DNA of 64,000 bases, taken from assembly GCA_040004035.1 (NCBI GenBank), contig JAMPLN010000003.1. One strand, 5' to 3'. The position numbers and the translations under genes are program-made. The stretch comes from Microcoleus vaginatus_C (GTDB taxonomy: Bacteria > Cyanobacteriota > Cyanobacteriia > Cyanobacteriales > Microcoleaceae). Positions 62,187-64,000 of the stretch are shown in pieces. Each line of letters begins with the position of its first letter. Within the stretch, counting starts at the first letter, position 1. The notes under the pieces are model-generated. The model made no database searches, was not told the DNA's origin, and saw only the letters and a program-made list of their open reading frames with translations.

Positions 62187-64000
62187 ATGCAAACAATTAA
62201 TGGATTTCGGCTTTCTCCTCAACAAAAATATCTGTGGCTGTTGCAACAAGATAGTCCCGCTTATCGGGCACAGTGCGCCATTCTGTTAGAAGGCGAGCTT
62301 CAAACAGAAGCTTTAAAAAAAGCCTTAGAAAAAGTTAGCGATCGCCACGAAATTCTGCGAACCAGCTTTCAGGGACGTTCTGGGATTAAATTTCCGATTC
62401 AAGTCATCGGCGATCGCAGCTTAATTTCCTGGCATATCGTTAATCTTGAATGCTTTACCGCGCCAGAACAAGCGGCTAAACTCCCTGAAATTTTTCAAAA
62501 CGAAAAGCGCTCAGTTTTCAACTTTGAGCAAAATCCAATTTGGCGCTTATCCTTAATTTTTCTATCAGCAAACAGGCACATTTTGCTTGTCAGCCTCCCT
62601 TCCCTGTGCGCCGATTTCCGCACCATCAAAAATCTAATTCGAGAAATTAGTCAGTGTTATGCAGCTTGCTTGCAAGGTCAGGAACTGGCCGACGAAGTGG
62701 TGCAATATGTCCAATATTCGGAATGGCAGAATGAATTGATTGAGGATGAAGAGGCGGCAGAGGGCAAAAAATATTGGACTGAGCGGGATTACTCGGCGCT
62801 AGCCAGTTTAAAATTGCCTTTTGAAAATAAAAAAGTCAGCGCGTCCAACCCATTTGAACCGAATTTTTGTGAGGTTAAAATAGAACTGAGTTTACTAGAA
62901 GAAATAGAAGCGATCGCCCGCCGGTACGACACCTCAATATCTGCTTTCTTTCTAGCTTGCTGGAAAACGTTGCTCTGGCGGCGGTTGGGAAAGGCAGAAA
63001 TCATTATGGGCACCGCCTTCGACAATCGCAAATATGAAGAATTAGAGCCAGCACTCGGTCTATTTGCCAAGTTTTTACCGCTTCGCACCCAACTGCAAGA
63101 AAATTTTACCTTTCAGGAATTCTGGCAGGAAATTCAGCAATCCCAAAGCGATGCTTATAAATGGCAGGAATATTTCAACAGGGAAGATATAAACGCCTCG
63201 CCTGGATTTCCATTTTGTTTTGAGTTTGAGGAACAACTAGAAAAGTATGCGGCGGCTGGCGTAGATTTTTCAATTTACCAGCAATATGTCTGCGGCGATC
63301 GCTTCAAAGTTAAACTCTCCTGCGTGCGCCGAGAGGATGCTCTCATCGCTGAGTTTCACTCTGATCCGGCCTTGATAGGGGAACAAGCGCTCCAATGTTT
63401 AGCAGAGCAATTCTACACCTTAATAAAAAGTGCAGCTAATCAGCCAGAAACCGCTATCGGCGAGTTGGAAATTCTGAGCGATCGCGCCCGCCACCAAGTC
63501 TTAGTTGAGTTCAACCAAACACAGAAAAATTACCCAAAAGACAAGTGCCTTCACGAGCTCTTTGAACAACAAGTAGAGCGCGTACCAGATCGCCTTGCGG
63601 TTATCTGTGAAAATCAGCAGCTCACTTACCGAGAACTCAACACCCGCGCCAACCAAATCGCTGATTACCTACAACAATTAGGAGTAAAATCCGAAGGATT
63701 AGTGGGAATTTGTGCTGAGCGATCTGTGGATGCGATCGCCGGAATGCTCGGCATTCTCAAAGCAGGCGGCGCGTACTTGCCACTCGATCCGGCCATGCCA
63801 AAAGAGCGCCTCGCCTTGATGTTGCAGGATGCCGGAGTGGCAGTGCTATTAACGCAACAACAGCTAATCGAAAAATTGCCAAAAACTCAGGCAAAAATCC
63901 TTTGCTTAGATGCAGAAATTCCCTCTGTCTCCCCCTCTCCCTCTCCTCCTCTCTCTCCTGAAAATTTAGCTTATGTCATTTATACTTCCGGTTCCACTGG
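62187..64000 (+). CDS. NRPS: interface-like domain-A, cut by the right edge
   Basis: The frame is open for 604 codons from ATG 62187 to the edge. Residues 1-440 are a C-fold domain beginning FRLSPQQKYLWLLQQ, homologous to the N-terminus of the protein at 49444 (shared SEWQNEL, KYEELE and FNQTQK stretches). The HHxxxDG site reads P138-S139-L-C-A-D143-F144, again without both His. The A domain begins near 465 and stops in motif A3 (YTSGSTG at 598-604), so its code is outside the window. By analogy it should activate aspartate, to be hydroxylated by the domain ending at 61887. A Pro/Ser stretch at about 579-590 is encoded by a pyrimidine repeat. Confidence 0.88.
   Translation, partial: MQTINGFRLSPQQKYLWLLQQDSPAYRAQCAILLEGELQTEALKKALEKVSDRHEILRTSFQGRSGIKFPIQVIGDRSLISWHIVNLECFTAPEQAAKLPEIFQNEKRSVFNFEQNPIWRLSLIFLSANRHILLVSLPSLCADFRTIKNLIREISQCYAACLQGQELADEVVQYVQYSEWQNELIEDEEAAEGKKYWTERDYSALASLKLPFENKKVSASNPFEPNFCEVKIELSLLEEIEAIARRYDTSISAFFLACWKTLLWRRLGKAEIIMGTAFDNRKYEELEPALGLFAKFLPLRTQLQENFTFQEFWQEIQQSQSDAYKWQEYFNREDINASPGFPFCFEFEEQLEKYAAAGVDFSIYQQYVCGDRFKVKLSCVRREDALIAEFHSDPALIGEQALQCLAEQFYTLIKSAANQPETAIGELEILSDRARHQVLVEFNQTQKNYPKDKCLHELFEQQVERVPDRLAVICENQQLTYRELNTRANQIADYLQQLGVKSEGLVGICAERSVDAIAGMLGILKAGGAYLPLDPAMPKERLALMLQDAGVAVLLTQQQLIEKLPKTQAKILCLDAEIPSVSPSPSPPLSPENLAYVIYTSGST
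63921..63959 (+). repeat. CCCTCT-type pyrimidine repeat inside the last A domain
   Basis: A 39-base C/T-only run with CTCTCCCT units encodes PSVSPSPSPPLSP, just before the NLAYVIYTSG motif. The paralogous A domain at 51190-51240 has ordinary sequence here. It looks like an intergenic-type repeat captured in frame. Confidence 0.75.

Overview
The window is chromosomal DNA from a cyanobacterium, most likely a filamentous non-heterocystous one of the Oscillatoria/Microcoleus kind. It carries a plant/cyanobacterial-type carotenoid isomerase, an AMIN-domain TonB receptor and very many GCGATCGC (HIP1) sites. Its intergenic spaces hold the short heptamer-type tandem repeats and CCCGGTTTCT palindromes common in such genomes. 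The genus is an inference. No tRNA, rRNA, transposase or CRISPR array was seen.

The left part (1-10.8 kb) is ordinary chromosome: a CBS-domain protein cut by the window edge, a secreted pentapeptide-repeat protein, carotenoid isomerase, uracil phosphoribosyltransferase, two half-size GDT1/UPF0016 transporters, a small membrane protein, an MFS permease, hisIE and hemL.

From 10.9 to 24 kb there is a metal-uptake region: exbD/exbB, a long Pro/Gly-rich TonB protein, a secreted MORN-repeat protein and a secreted penicillin-acylase-family Ntn hydrolase. These are followed on the minus strand by a TonB-dependent receptor, a PepSY-type membrane protein and an EntS-like MFS exporter, which look like one transcription unit.

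Divergent from that unit, 24.8 kb to the right edge is one giant plus-strand NRPS assembly line that continues beyond the window. Read by eye it is FAAL-ACP-C-A(Thr-like)-PCP-Cy-A(Cys-like)-PCP / C-A(Gly)-PCP / C-A(Orn)-PCP-E / C-A(beta-Ala)-PCP / PanP-type aspartate decarboxylase / lone C / Fe(II)-2OG hydroxylase / interface-A(Asp)-PCP-degenerate E / lone C / diaminobutyrate aminotransferase / half C-A(Dab)-PCP-C-hydroxylase / interface-A(cut by the edge). The two precursor enzymes sit next to the modules whose adenylation codes call for their products: aspartate to beta-alanine, and diaminobutyrate.

Two copies of a cassette made of C, hydroxylase, HH-less C-like domain and A indicate two beta-hydroxyaspartate residues, the usual alpha-hydroxycarboxylate iron ligands. 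With the TonB system, receptor and exporter alongside, the best overall reading is a lipopeptide siderophore system related in concept to beta-hydroxyaspartate lipopeptides such as the cyanochelins. The predicted peptide and the split-domain layout match none I can name. The tonB promoter and the NRPS promoter share sequence, which suggests co-regulation, plausibly by iron.
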